A DNA stretch of 64,000 nt from RYN-230 sp963713815 (GCA_963713815.1 CAVQNH010000052.1:1-64000); one strand, 5' to 3'. Positions 37,517 through 46,378 are shown, counted from the stretch's first letter. Numbers and translations: made by a program. The notes: generated from the sequence alone by a model not told the origin.

Positions 37517-39159
37517 ACTCAGTTGCACCGCCCCAGGCGATGCGCATTGGCCGGGCCCGGCTAACCGCCGGCCTGGATCGCTTTGAGCGCATTGATCTCG
37601 CCACGCATCAGGAGATCTTTGGGCCCATGCGCCGGGTGACCGCGCGCCAGCTGATCGAAATGGTGGAAAGCGTCGATTTGCGTGGCCGTGGCGGAGCCGC
37701 CTTCCCTTTCGCCCGCAAGGTGCGCGCGGTGGTCAACAACGCAGCCGCCCGCAAGTGCAAGCCGATGATCCTCATCAACGGCACCGAGGGCGAGCCGGGC
37801 AGCGCCAAGGACAAGATGCTGCTGCTCCGCTCGCCGTACCTGGTGCTGGGCGGGGCCTTGCTGGCCGCCCGGGCGCTGAGCGCCAAGATGATCATCGTCG
37901 GGGTGACGGACAGCTCGGTAGCGGCCTCGGTGGCCGAGGCGGCCCGGGCCGAGCCGGACCTGAAGAAGATCGTCCGGGTGGTCGAGGTCCCCGACCGGTT
38001 CGTGTCGGGTGAGGGTGGCGCTCTCACCAACGCGGTGAATGGCAAGATCGCACTGCCGCCCGGCAAGAAGCGCCGGGCGGCGGAGACCGGAGTGGACGGG
38101 CTGCCCACGCTGCTGTCCAACGCCGAGACGTTCGCCCAGCTTGCCGTGCTCGCCATGCTGGGCCAGGAGGGTTACGCCTCGGACGGGACCCCGGACGAGC
38201 CGGGTACCGTCCTGCTGACCGTGGGCGGCTCCGCGGGGCGCCCGGCCGTGGTGGAAGTGCCCACCGGGATCCCGCTGGGCACGGTGCTGGACATCTGCGA
38301 GGCCACGGCGTTCGATGGCGTGCTGGTCGGCGGCTATCACGGGATGTGGCTGCCCGCCGAGTTCGCCGACGACGTGCCGGTCTCCCGGGCCGGCCTGGAT
38401 GCGGCGGGCGGCACGCTCGGCGCCGGCGTCGTGATGCCGCTCGGCGGCACCTGCCCGCTCGGCGAGGTCGCCCGGGTGGTCCGTTATCTGGCTAAAGAAT
38501 CGTCCGGGCAATGCGGGCCGTGCAAGCTGGGCCTGCCCGGCCTGGCCCGCTCGATGACCGCCCTGGCTGATGGCTCGGGCGGGATGGACACCCTCGACAC
38601 CGCGCGGCGCACCGCGGCGGTGGTCCGCGGCCGCGGGGCCTGCGGCCACCCGGACGGTGTCTCGCGGTTCGTGCTGTCGGCGCTGGACGTGTTCAGCGAC
38701 GACCTCACCACGCACCTGTTCCGCGGCTCGTGCGGCCGCAAGACCCGCGGCATCCTGCCGCTCGGGCCCGAAGAGTCCGAGGTGCGGCTGAAGGTGGACT
38801 GGGCGCGGTGTGACGGGCACGGGCTGTGCGCCAAGATCGCACCGGAGATGGTCCAGCTCGACAGCCAGGGCTACCCGGCGTTCCTGGACATGCCGGTGCC
38901 GTTCTGGCTGGAGCGCGAGGCGCAGCAGGCGGTCGAGATGTGCCCCGCCATGGCGCTCAGCCTGGGCTCGGCGGCCTCCTGGGAGCGCGACACCCCGCGG
39001 TCCGGCCCCGCCATCAGCGCCTCGCAGCCGACCGGGCTGCTGCTGTCCAGCTCAGGCCGGGAACAGCGGCAGCTTCCGGGTTCACCGCGCCAGCTGCCGG
39101 GCGCGACCCGCGAGCTGCCGGGCGCCACCCGCCAGCTGCCGGGACCGGACGGCCGCTAA
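37513..39159 (+). CDS. NuoF-like NAD(P)H/FMN/iron-sulphur protein with C-terminal ferredoxin domain
   Basis: 548 residues. The N-terminal NuoF fold has the nucleotide-binding GRGGAAFPFARK and FMN loop NGTEGEPGSAKDKMLL. An SLBB-like part follows (VEVPTGIPLGTVLDICEA). The cluster motif reads ESSGQCGPCKLG, so the first of the usual cysteines (ESCGxCxPC) is serine; the later ligand is in RGACGHPDG. From residue ~430 a ferredoxin of the CX5C...C type (VDWARCDGHGLCAKIAPEM; VEMCPAMAL) fits a [3Fe-4S] centre. The tail carries RQLPGATRELPG repeats. GTG 37513 overlaps the cytochrome-like gene, so both are probably one electron-transfer unit. No other complex I genes are near. Confidence 0.82.
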   Translation: MNSVAPPQAMRIGRARLTAGLDRFERIDLATHQEIFGPMRRVTARQLIEMVESVDLRGRGGAAFPFARKVRAVVNNAAARKCKPMILINGTEGEPGSAKDKMLLLRSPYLVLGGALLAARALSAKMIIVGVTDSSVAASVAEAARAEPDLKKIVRVVEVPDRFVSGEGGALTNAVNGKIALPPGKKRRAAETGVDGLPTLLSNAETFAQLAVLAMLGQEGYASDGTPDEPGTVLLTVGGSAGRPAVVEVPTGIPLGTVLDICEATAFDGVLVGGYHGMWLPAEFADDVPVSRAGLDAAGGTLGAGVVMPLGGTCPLGEVARVVRYLAKESSGQCGPCKLGLPGLARSMTALADGSGGMDTLDTARRTAAVVRGRGACGHPDGVSRFVLSALDVFSDDLTTHLFRGSCGRKTRGILPLGPEESEVRLKVDWARCDGHGLCAKIAPEMVQLDSQGYPAFLDMPVPFWLEREAQQAVEMCPAMALSLGSAASWERDTPRSGPAISASQPTGLLLSSSGREQRQLPGSPRQLPGATRELPGATRQLPGPDGR

Positions 39160-39242
39160 CCTCCCGTTTCGCAGCGCCGTCCTGCCGCGCAGTAGCCTCA
39201 GGCTCCGGACACCACCCGATAGCGGCGGAAACGGAGAACCAG

Positions 39243-40250
39243 ATGAGGGTTGCCCGGTTGCACGCGGTCGGGGACCTGCGGCTGGCCGACGAGCCGGTGC
39301 CGGTTCCCGGGCCGGGAGAGAGCCTGGTGCGGGTCACGGCCGTCGGCATCTGCGGCTCGGACCTGCACTGGTGGGACCAGGGCGGGATCGGCGACGCGGC
39401 CCTGGATCACCCGCTGGTCCTGGGCCACGAAGCGGCGGGCGTGATCGAGGAAGGCCCCCGGCGCGGTCAGCGGGTGGCCATCGACCCGGCCATCCCGGAC
39501 GGGACCTGCCGGCTCTGCCGCGAGGGCTACTACAACCTGTGCCTGAACATCCGGTTCGCCGGGCACGGGAAGCAGGACGGCGCCATGCGGGAGTTCATGA
39601 CCTGGCCGGACGAGCTCCTGCACCCGCTCCCGGACGAGGTCAGCGACGCGGCCGGTGCGGTGCTGGAGCCCCTCGGCGTCGCTATCCACGCGTTCGACCT
39701 CGGCCATGTGCGCCTCGGTGCGCCGGCCGTGGTGGTCGGGGCCGGCCCGATCGGGTTGCTGCTCGTGCAACTGCTGCAGGTGGCGGGGGCGGGCCCGGTG
39801 ACCGTGTTCGAGCCGCTGCCGCACCGCCGGGCGGCCGCCGCCGCCCTGGGCGCGGCCGTGGCGGACCCGGCCGAGGCCGCCGACCCCGCCGCGCTGCGCG
39901 CGCTGGTCGGCGAGGGCGCGGCCGTGGCGTTCGAGATCGCGGGCAGCAGCGAGGCGGTGCAGGTGGCCATGACCGCGACGTGGGCGGGTGGCCGGGTGGT
40001 GCTGGGCGGCATCCCGGACGACGACACGACCACGTTCCGCGCCGCGGTGGCCCGCCGGAAGGGGCTCACGATCGCCATGGTGCGCCGGATGAACGAGGTC
40101 TACCCCCGGGCCATCGCGCTGGCCGCCAGCAAGAAGGTCGACCTGACCTCGCTGGTCACCGACCGCTACCCGCTGGAGGACGCGGCCACCGCCTTCACCA
40201 ACGCGGCCCGCCGTACCGGCCTCAAAGTCGTCATCGACCCCACGACCTGA
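39243..40250 (+). CDS. Zinc-dependent medium-chain dehydrogenase (sorbitol/idonate dehydrogenase type)
   Basis: 335 residues, ATG 39243 with GGAGAACC upstream. The catalytic-zinc residues are visible in VGICGSDLHWW and LGHEAAGVIEEGP. The structural-zinc loop reads GTCRLCREGYYNLC, with three of the four usual cysteines. The Rossmann motif is VVVGAGPIGLLLVQLL. The closest family match by eye is L-idonate 5-dehydrogenase/sorbitol dehydrogenase, which oxidises polyols or sugar acids with NAD. An open frame extending upstream to 38826 overlaps the previous gene and is not conserved. Confidence 0.88.
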   Translation: MRVARLHAVGDLRLADEPVPVPGPGESLVRVTAVGICGSDLHWWDQGGIGDAALDHPLVLGHEAAGVIEEGPRRGQRVAIDPAIPDGTCRLCREGYYNLCLNIRFAGHGKQDGAMREFMTWPDELLHPLPDEVSDAAGAVLEPLGVAIHAFDLGHVRLGAPAVVVGAGPIGLLLVQLLQVAGAGPVTVFEPLPHRRAAAAALGAAVADPAEAADPAALRALVGEGAAVAFEIAGSSEAVQVAMTATWAGGRVVLGGIPDDDTTTFRAAVARRKGLTIAMVRRMNEVYPRAIALAASKKVDLTSLVTDRYPLEDAATAFTNAARRTGLKVVIDPTT

Positions 40251-40332
40251 CCGGGCCAGCTGGCTGCTCCTTCCCGGGCTGCGCTGCCGGGGTGCGCAGC
40301 GGCCGATGGTGACTGGTGGGTAACATCAGCGG

Positions 40333-41142
40333 GTGGCCGATAGCTTCTTCGTTCCGGTAGGGAACGGCACCTGGCGGGCGACCGCGCACACCACTGGGCC
40401 CTGGGATGAGCGGGCCCAGCACGGCGGCCCGCCGAGCGCCCTGCTGGGCCGGGCCATCCAGCGCTGCGCCCCCCGCGACGACATGATCGTGACCCGGTTC
40501 ACCTGCGAGATCCTGGGCGCTATCCCGGTCGGCGACCTGGACGTCCAGGCCCGGCTGGTCCGCCCGGGCCGGAGCGTCGAGTTCCTCGAAGCGGTGGCCA
40601 GCGCGGGCGGCCGCGATGTGGCCCGGGCCAGCGCCTGGCGGGTGCTGCGCACCACCAGCGAGACGGTGCTGCCACCGTCGGACCCGCCGCCCGCGCTGCC
40701 GGACCGCGCCGTCGGCGCGCCGCCGGCCGGCTGGATCGACGGGTACCTGTCCGCGGTCGAGTGGCGGCCGGTCCGCGGGGACTTCAGCGAGCCGGGGCCG
40801 GCCACGGTCTGGGCCCGGCTGCGCTACCCCCTGGTCCCGGACGAGGAGACCGGCCCGCTGGAGCGGGTGCTCGCCGTCGCGGACAGCGGTAACGGCCTGT
40901 CCAGCGAACTCGACGTCGCCCAGTGGCTTTTCATCAACCCGGAACTCACCGTCCACCTGCACCGGGAAGCGGTGGGCGAGTGGGTCTGCCTGGACGCGCA
41001 GACCGCTATCTCCGCCGGCGGTGCGGGCCTGGCCACCTCGGTCCTGTCGGACACCCAGGGGCGGCTGGGCGTGGGCGCCCAGTCGCTGCTGGTCAGCCGC
41101 CGGCGGCCAGGGCCGTCCCCAGCCGGGTCTGCTGGTACATAA
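40333..41142 (+). CDS. Acyl-CoA thioesterase-like (double hotdog) protein
   Basis: 269 residues from GTG 40333. The N-terminal hotdog half reads ATAHTTGPWDERAQHGGPPS and the second half contains LDVAQWLFINPELTVHLHRE, then GWVCLDAQT-like EWVCLDAQTAISAGG, typical of the actinobacterial TesB-like thioesterase family. It is expected to hydrolyse acyl-CoA in the cytosol; chain length is unknown. The tail past residue ~255 overlaps the convergent ArsR gene by 50 bases and is not conserved. Confidence 0.85.
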   Translation: MADSFFVPVGNGTWRATAHTTGPWDERAQHGGPPSALLGRAIQRCAPRDDMIVTRFTCEILGAIPVGDLDVQARLVRPGRSVEFLEAVASAGGRDVARASAWRVLRTTSETVLPPSDPPPALPDRAVGAPPAGWIDGYLSAVEWRPVRGDFSEPGPATVWARLRYPLVPDEETGPLERVLAVADSGNGLSSELDVAQWLFINPELTVHLHREAVGEWVCLDAQTAISAGGAGLATSVLSDTQGRLGVGAQSLLVSRRRPGPSPAGSAGT

Positions 41143-42073
41143 CCGCGTGCCGCTGCCGCCTGCTGCTGACCAGCCGGGCGTCCCGCAACGCCGCGAGGTG
41201 CTCGGACACGGTGCTCGCGGCCAGGCCGTGCCGCCGGGCCAGGGTGTGGGTCGAGGCGGGCTCGGCCAGCGACTCGAGCAGCGCGGCCCGGGTCCGGCCC
41301 AGCAGCCGGGCCAGCGCGTCCGACTGCAGGGTCCGGGCCGGCTGCCACAGCTCGGCGATGCCCCGGGCCGGGTAGGCCAGGGCCGGCCGGGACGGCGGGT
41401 CGATCACCGGGGCCAGGCTAGGCCACAGGAACACGCTGGGCATGAGCAGCAGCCCGGCCCCCTGGAGCAGGCAACGACCCGGTTCGAAGCCCTGGATAAT
41501 CAGGGCCTGGCCGGTCCAGTGGGCCCGGGGATGCAGGTCGGCGAGGACCCGCTCCAGCCCGTAGTCGGCCAGGATCTGGGTCCGGTAGGCCACATCCGCG
41601 TCGAGGAACTCACGCAGCCGCGGCCAGTGCGGCTCGATCAGCAGCCGCCAGCATTGCTCCAGGAGGCCGGTGAGCAGGGCCCGGCTTGACGCGGGGTCAT
41701 CCAGCAGCTGCCAGGCGTCCGGCGGTACCGGCTCGCCGCCCCGCTGGGTCAGTGACCGTTCGATCTCGCGTGCGACCTGATCGTCTGGAGTGGCGTTGAC
41801 CTGAGCAAGTTGCCAGGACACGCCGGTGCCCGGCCCGGCCGGGGCCGGGTTGAGGAAGTCGGGAGTCCAGCCGTGGCGCGGCGACAGCGCGAGCAGTGGC
41901 CGCAGGTCGAGTTGCTCAACCTCGGGGCGCACCGCTTCCAGCCACGGCAGGTGGTAGCGCTGCCGGCCGGGCTCGAGCAGCACCCGCAGCGCGGCCATGG
42001 TCTCGAACAACGGCGACACGACGAACCGGGTCCGCGCCGGGTCATCCCGGCCGAACACCATCCTCAGGCTCAC
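41093..42073 (-). CDS. ArsR-type regulator with N-terminal DUF5937-like domain
   Basis: 326 residues, ATG 42073. The N-terminus reads RFVVSPLFETMAALRVLLEP, the usual beginning of the DUF5937/ArsR proteins. The winged helix-turn-helix is at the C-terminus (LARRHGLAASTVSEHLAALR, then DARLVSSRRQRHAVMYQ). It is divergent from the MFS gene at 42128 with a 54-base gap, which suggests it represses that exporter and itself. No metal-binding cysteine motif is present, so the effector is unlikely to be arsenite. Confidence 0.88.
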   Translation of the reverse strand: MSLRMVFGRDDPARTRFVVSPLFETMAALRVLLEPGRQRYHLPWLEAVRPEVEQLDLRPLLALSPRHGWTPDFLNPAPAGPGTGVSWQLAQVNATPDDQVAREIERSLTQRGGEPVPPDAWQLLDDPASSRALLTGLLEQCWRLLIEPHWPRLREFLDADVAYRTQILADYGLERVLADLHPRAHWTGQALIIQGFEPGRCLLQGAGLLLMPSVFLWPSLAPVIDPPSRPALAYPARGIAELWQPARTLQSDALARLLGRTRAALLESLAEPASTHTLARRHGLAASTVSEHLAALRDARLVSSRRQRHAVMYQQTRLGTALAAGG

Positions 42074-42127
42074 GGCGCCGTACCTCCACGACCCGGTGAT
42101 TCGGCGGACACCGAATGTCTGTTATTG

Positions 42128-43474
42128 ATGCTAGCCGCCGGCCAGCCTGAGCCCGTGACCTCTTCCACCCCTAGCCGCGCTACCCGCCCGGCCCCGGCGC
42201 CCGCCCCCGGCCCGGCCGCGGGTCCCGGACTGGCGGACCCCCCGCCGTCCGGCCCCGGCCCCCGGCCCGAGCCCGCCCTGGCGCGCTACCGGGACGTGCT
42301 CGGGGTGGCCGAATTCCGGGTCATGTTCGTGGCCAACATCGTGTCCATGCTGGGCACCGTGGTGGCCGAGGTGGCGCTGACCGTGCTGGTCTACGAGCAG
42401 ACGCGGTCCCCGGCGCTGGCCGCCTCGGTGCTGGCCCTGTCCTTCCTGCCCTACCTGCTGGGCGGGGTCCTGCTCGGCGGGGCCGCCGACCGGCTGCCCG
42501 CCCGGCGCGCCCTGGTCGTCTGTGACCTGCTCAGTGCCGTGCTGGTGGCGGCCATGGTGATCCCCGGGATGCCGATCGCCGCGCTGCTCGGGCTGCTCTT
42601 CGCGAACGGCCTGCTGGCCCCGGTCTACCAGGGGGTGCGGTCCGCGGTGCTGCCCGACGTGCTGCCTCCCGGTCCCGGGCTACATCCTGGGCCGGTCCAT
42701 GATGCGCATGGTCGCCCAGTCCGCGCAGATCGTCGGTTTCGGCGCGGGCGGGCTGCTGCTCGCCCTGCTCTCCCCGCGGGGTGCGCTGGCCTTCGACGCG
42801 GCCTCGTTCGCCGCCTCGGCCGTGCTGCTGCGGGCCGGCCTAGCCGGCGGCCCGCCCAGCGGGTCCGGGCCGGGGCGGGGTCGATGGCCGGCGACTCGCT
42901 GCGCGGGGTCCGCAGCGTGCTGTCCCACCGGCAGGTCCGGCGCATCCTGCTGTTCAGTTGGCTCGTGCCGGCGTGCGCGGTCGCCCCGGAGGCCCTCGCG
43001 GCGCCGTACGCCAGCCACATCGGGCAGCCCGCCCAGGTGACCGGCTTCCTGCTCATGGGGCTCCCGGCCGGGACGGTGCTGGCCGACGTGGTCGCGGCGC
43101 GGCTGCTCCGGGTCCGGTGGCAGCGCCGTCTCATCGTGCCCGCCGCGCTGCTGACGTTCGTGCCGCTGGCCGGGTTCGCGGCCAGCCCGGGCCTGGGCGT
43201 GGCCCTGGCCCTGCTGGTGGTCTGCGGACTTGGCTCCGCCTGGGGAGCCGGGCTGGACGGGCTGATGATCAGCGTGGCCCCGGCGGAGCAGCGCGGCCGC
43301 GTCCTCGCCCTGGCCAGCGCCGGCCTGATGTTCATCCAGGGCGCCGGGTTCGCGCTCTGGGGGATCGCCGGCCAGTACGTGCCGGTGACCGTGGTCATCC
43401 CGGCCGCGGCCGCGGCCGGCGTCCTCGTGGTGCTGCTGCTGCGCCCGCGTGCCCCCGGCGCGGACGCGGCGTAG
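42128..43474 (+). CDS. MFS transporter, two compensating frameshifts
   Basis: 448 residues after correction. The first half contains FRVMFVANIVSMLGTVVAEV and ADRLPARRALVVCDLLSA (MFS motif A region). From about 42670 to 42885 the conserved sequence is one frame away (ILGRSMMRMVAQSAQIVGFG; ALAFDAASFAASAVLLRAG). After that the first frame resumes with DSLRGVRSVLSHRQVRRILL. Total length is a multiple of three, so the shifts cancel. This type (MFS_3/enterobactin exporter-like, 12 helices) exports small molecules. The start is ATG 42128 or GTG 42155. It is divergent from the ArsR regulator. Confidence 0.82.
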   Translation: MLAAGQPEPVTSSTPSRATRPAPAPAPGPAAGPGLADPPPSGPGPRPEPALARYRDVLGVAEFRVMFVANIVSMLGTVVAEVALTVLVYEQTRSPALAASVLALSFLPYLLGGVLLGGAADRLPARRALVVCDLLSAVLVAAMVIPGMPIAALLGLLFANGLLAPVYQGVRSAVLPDVLPPGPGLHPGPVHDAHGRPVRADRRFRRGRAAARPALPAGCAGLRRGLVRRLGRAAAGRPSRRPAQRVRAGAGSMAGDSLRGVRSVLSHRQVRRILLFSWLVPACAVAPEALAAPYASHIGQPAQVTGFLLMGLPAGTVLADVVAARLLRVRWQRRLIVPAALLTFVPLAGFAASPGLGVALALLVVCGLGSAWGAGLDGLMISVAPAEQRGRVLALASAGLMFIQGAGFALWGIAGQYVPVTVVIPAAAAAGVLVVLLLRPRAPGADAA

Positions 43475-43616
43475 CGGCCGATCCGGTCACGGCTGACCGG
43501 CCGGCGTCCGGCGTATCCCGCGCGGCGTCCGGCGCTGGCGTACCCGCCGCCCGCTGGTGCCCCGGCGGCCGGCGTACCTGCCGCCCGCTGATTGCGGGTG
43601 ATCGGTCACGGGCACG

Positions 43617-44381
43617 ATGACCTGCGTGTTTGGTGACCCGTCGCGTGAGCCGAGGCTGGAGCGGGCCATGCCCGCCGACGCCGTGCCGGGCTCCACGATC
43701 CCCGAGGACAGTGAGGCGGAGATCCTGCTCCGCGACGGGACGTGGGTCTGGGCGCAGGTGATCGGGCAGCGCAAGGACCGGCACGGCCGCTGGTGCGTCG
43801 GCATCCGCTGGTACGCCAGTCCCACCGTGGGCGGCCGCGAAGGCTGGTACCTCTACGACCCCCGGCTGATCCGCCGGCCGCCGTTAGCGCCTGCCGCTGC
43901 TAGCGCGGCCCGCCCGGCCGCGGCACCCCGCCCGCATCCCGGGCGCGCCGTCCCGCCCAGTTGTACTCCGCACCGCCGTACTCGGCACCGCCGTACTCGG
44001 CCCGGCCGTACTCCGCACCGCCGTACTGGGCGGCCCCCAACTCAGAGGCCCCGTACGCCGGCGTCCCGAACTCTGCCGCCCCGTACCCGGCGGCGCCGTA
44101 CTCAGGTGTCCCGTACCCCGGCCCCTCGTACTCCGGGATCCCGAACCCGCCCGCCCGGGAACCGCCCGCCCGGGAACCACCGGCCCGGGAACCACCGGCC
44201 CCGGAACCACCGGCCCCGGAACCAGCCATCCCGAATCCGGGGTCGGCGTAGCCGGGACCGCGGTAGCCCCCATCGCCCAAGCTGCCCGCGTCGTAGCCGG
44301 GCCGGGCCATCCCGGGAATATCACGCAGATCGCGTTGCGGGGAGTTCCCGGGCCGCTCCTCAAACAAATGCCAGGCCCTGA
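43617..44381 (+). CDS. Conserved actinobacterial hypothetical protein (N-terminal ~90 residues)
   Basis: The first ~90 residues look real: SEAEILLRDGTWVWAQVIGQ, then GRWCVGIRWYASPTVGGREGWYLYDPRLI, a small beta-rich domain. From about 43893 the frame continues to 44381 as Arg/Pro/Thr-rich sequence that is only the antisense of the Gly/Tyr-rich gene on the other strand, so the true stop was probably near 43893 and lost to an indel or lies in a neighbouring frame (TAG at 43885-43887). No function is known. The start may be later than ATG 43617 (for example ATG 43668). Confidence 0.5.
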   Translation: MTCVFGDPSREPRLERAMPADAVPGSTIPEDSEAEILLRDGTWVWAQVIGQRKDRHGRWCVGIRWYASPTVGGREGWYLYDPRLIRRPPLAPAAASAARPAAAPRPHPGRAVPPSCTPHRRTRHRRTRPGRTPHRRTGRPPTQRPRTPASRTLPPRTRRRRTQVSRTPAPRTPGSRTRPPGNRPPGNHRPGNHRPRNHRPRNQPSRIRGRRSRDRGSPHRPSCPRRSRAGPSREYHADRVAGSSRAAPQTNARP

Positions 44382-44415
44382 ACTCCTCGACCAGCCCGTC
44401 AAAGATCATCCGCAT
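43900..44415 (-). CDS. Low-complexity Gly/Tyr/Ala-rich protein
   Basis: 171 residues from ATG 44415. A short ordered head (MIFDGLVEEFRAWHLFEERP) is followed by repeats: several GGSRAGGSRAGG units and about a dozen copies of a PEYG/AEYG/AAxYG pentamer. Codon use favours this strand over the antisense. Function unknown. The regular tyrosine spacing resembles phase-separating or surface-adhesive low-complexity proteins, but that is only a resemblance. It converges on the conserved hypothetical gene at 43617. Confidence 0.5.
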   Translation of the reverse strand: MRMIFDGLVEEFRAWHLFEERPGNSPQRDLRDIPGMARPGYDAGSLGDGGYRGPGYADPGFGMAGSGAGGSGAGGSRAGGSRAGGSRAGGFGIPEYEGPGYGTPEYGAAGYGAAEFGTPAYGASELGAAQYGGAEYGRAEYGGAEYGGAEYNWAGRRARDAGGVPRPGGPR

Positions 44416-44556
44416 AGGGCGACTCTTCCACCTAGCCAGCGTGAAATCCAGGCAATGACCGATCTAGGCGAGCCCGGCTGGAAGTATCCCGATATCCCCT
44501 GTTAACGGTAGAAACCCCAATGAAAACCAAAATTCTCCGCAACGAATACCGTGCCG

Positions 44557-44598
44557 TCCCTGGCCCGCGGCCACGCGGATGGGGCCGCGGACCAGGGA
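44557..44598. terminator. Terminator hairpin after the GH64 gene
   Basis: 16-bp arms 44557-44572 and 44583-44598 with a single mismatch and a 10-base loop. It lies 49 bases beyond the stop of the minus-strand GH64 gene. The remainder of 44416-44646 is AT-richer and contains three direct copies of GTCAGTGCGCTGA-like sequence near 44610-44650. Confidence 0.6.
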
Positions 44599-44646
44599 AA
44601 GACTGGTCAGTGGGCTGATGTCAGTGCGCTGAGTCAGTGCGCTGAG

Positions 44647-45912
44647 TCAGTGCACTGGGCCCAGCGTCACGGTGAGCAGCGAAGGCGCTGGATCGGACAC
44701 CGAGCCGGACTGATCGGCCCCTCCGGCCGGGGCCACATCGTCGTACGGGAATGCGTACCCGCGCCCGCCGGTCGTGGTCGCGTGAACGATCCGCGCGTAG
44801 TGATTGGTAATCGCGTTGGTGTAGTAATCGGCCGGGTCTTCGCCGTCCGGCTGACTGGCGTCGATAAGCAGCGTGCTCCGGTTGAAGGCGGCGGCCAGGC
44901 GGGGCAGGATCGCGAGCATTTCGGCACTCATCCCGGCCGGGCTGAACGGCCCGCTGTTGCAGCTGAAGATGTCCGCGGCCGAAGGCTGGGCGAAGGACCC
45001 GACACCGCCGAACGTCAGCAGGCCGCCCGACACCTCTCCGGTGACCGTGCCGAACGATGCCTGGGTGTCCACGGTCAGCGGGGTCGTGGCGTACTTCTGC
45101 CAGACCTGGCTCACGTAGCTGTCGTAGTACCCCGCCAGCAGCCCGGAGTTGAGCACCATCGCGTTGACCGGGCTGAGTGCGCGGAGATGGTTTTCGTTGC
45201 GGCTGATTATCAGGTCATTCCAGCCGTTCCCGTCCGCCGCGGCCTGCGCGGCCAGCCCCGCGCACACGGTGTCCAGGCCCCCGCCGGGCAGGCCCGGGAC
45301 GGCCTGCGTGCCCGCGGAACCGGTCAGCGTCAGCGCGACCGGGATGCACACGAAGTCGACGAAGCTGATGTTGGCGAACACCTGGGCGTCGTTGTACGTC
45401 AGCTCGCAGAAGTCCCACTGCAGGTCGATGTTGGGGTCAGACGGGTTGGTGACCGATGGCTCGACCAGGGCCGGGCCCGGGTTGAGCAGGAACTCCAGCG
45501 GGCTGCCGATGGAGAACCAGATCCGGGCGCCGGCCAGGTGCGGGATCGTGACCGGCGTCGGGACGCCGCCCGAGGCGCCCAGCGGGATCGCGCAGTCCGC
45601 GGCGAGCGGGCTGCCGGCCGCCGCCGGGGAGGCGGGGTAGTAAGGCGTCTGCCCGTCCGACTCCAGCAGCATCAGCGCGTTGCCGTTATCGAGCGCCTGC
45701 CCGGTGACGTAGGCGTAGACGGTGTCCGAGCCGGTGTTGTTCTGCAGGTTCACGGCGAGGGTGGCCGCGGTGGCGGCCGCGGCGCCAGCCTGCGGGCCCG
45801 CGGCGGGCCGGATCTGCGTGGCGGCGGACGCGCGCGGCGCGCGCAGCCCTCCGGCCAGCGGCACGGCGAGGGCCGCGGCGGACGCACCGATGAAGCGACG
45901 GCGGGAAATCAT
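44647..45912 (-). CDS. Tat-exported GH64 beta-1,3-glucanase-like protein
   Basis: 421 residues, ATG 45912. The N-terminus SRRRFIGASAAALAVPLAGG is a twin-arginine signal peptide. The mature part has the GH64 (thaumatin-like) pattern: LAVNLQNNTGSDTVYAYVTG, IPHLAGARIWFSIGSPLEF, DFCELTYND with acidic residues, and NRSTLLIDASQPDGEDP near the end. GH64 enzymes release laminaripentaose from beta-1,3-glucan, so attack on fungal walls or laminarin is likely. Full length for the family, with no carbohydrate-binding module. It is divergent from a secreted GH12-like gene. Confidence 0.88.
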   Translation of the reverse strand: MISRRRFIGASAAALAVPLAGGLRAPRASAATQIRPAAGPQAGAAAATAATLAVNLQNNTGSDTVYAYVTGQALDNGNALMLLESDGQTPYYPASPAAAGSPLAADCAIPLGASGGVPTPVTIPHLAGARIWFSIGSPLEFLLNPGPALVEPSVTNPSDPNIDLQWDFCELTYNDAQVFANISFVDFVCIPVALTLTGSAGTQAVPGLPGGGLDTVCAGLAAQAAADGNGWNDLIISRNENHLRALSPVNAMVLNSGLLAGYYDSYVSQVWQKYATTPLTVDTQASFGTVTGEVSGGLLTFGGVGSFAQPSAADIFSCNSGPFSPAGMSAEMLAILPRLAAAFNRSTLLIDASQPDGEDPADYYTNAITNHYARIVHATTTGGRGYAFPYDDVAPAGGADQSGSVSDPAPSLLTVTLGPVH

Positions 45913-45999
45913 GACTGCCTCCAGGTCCCGCGGCTGACCCGCGGTAGGGGAAGGAGCAGGCGCCCGCCTCGCTTGCCTGCACTATGTCTTGCGCAGAAT

Positions 46000-46043
46000 G
46001 GTAATCGGTAATCCCCCGATACCAGGACTAAAAGGCGGTAATC
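46000..46043. promoter_or_regulatory. Three direct GGTAATC repeats upstream of the GH64 gene
   Basis: GGTAATC occurs at 46000-46006, 46007-46013 and 46037-46043, about 90-130 bases upstream of the GH64 start, in the 466-base divergent gap 45913-46378. This may be a regulator binding site. The rest of the gap shows no gene; an AT-rich part at 46215-46260 probably contains the promoter of the GH12-like gene. Confidence 0.4.
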
Positions 46044-46378
46044 AGGCGGCAGTCGGTGGCAGTGGGTGGCGGGTCCGGGCCGGTGAGCCACGGACCGCCC
46101 GTCCCGCCGCGACGGCGTGTCCCCGGCCATGAGCAGCGCGGCCAGATCATTCCGGCGCCGTGTCATCCAGGCGGGCCGCCGGGACGTCTTGGTAGAGAGA
46201 AACATGCCGGTCATACGCAGATCTGCGCTGCCATGAAGTGGATTAAGCGAGTAATGCGGAACTGCGGGACAAAGACAAGATCGGCCCTATACGATCTTCA
46301 CGGTTCAGCCAAGCCAGGGTCATGAACTGGGACTCCGCGCTTCCGGGTGAACCGAAGGCCCACAAGAGGGGGATCCTG

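Noticed and set aside
41810..42127. Upstream extension of the MFS gene
   Set aside because: It overlaps the divergent ArsR gene antisense and has shadow-frame composition; the membrane protein starts at 42128 or 42155.
44551..46011. 486-codon plus-strand open frame
   Set aside because: It is exactly antisense to the GH64 gene; its composition (Arg/Gly-rich, repetitive) is that of a high-GC shadow frame.
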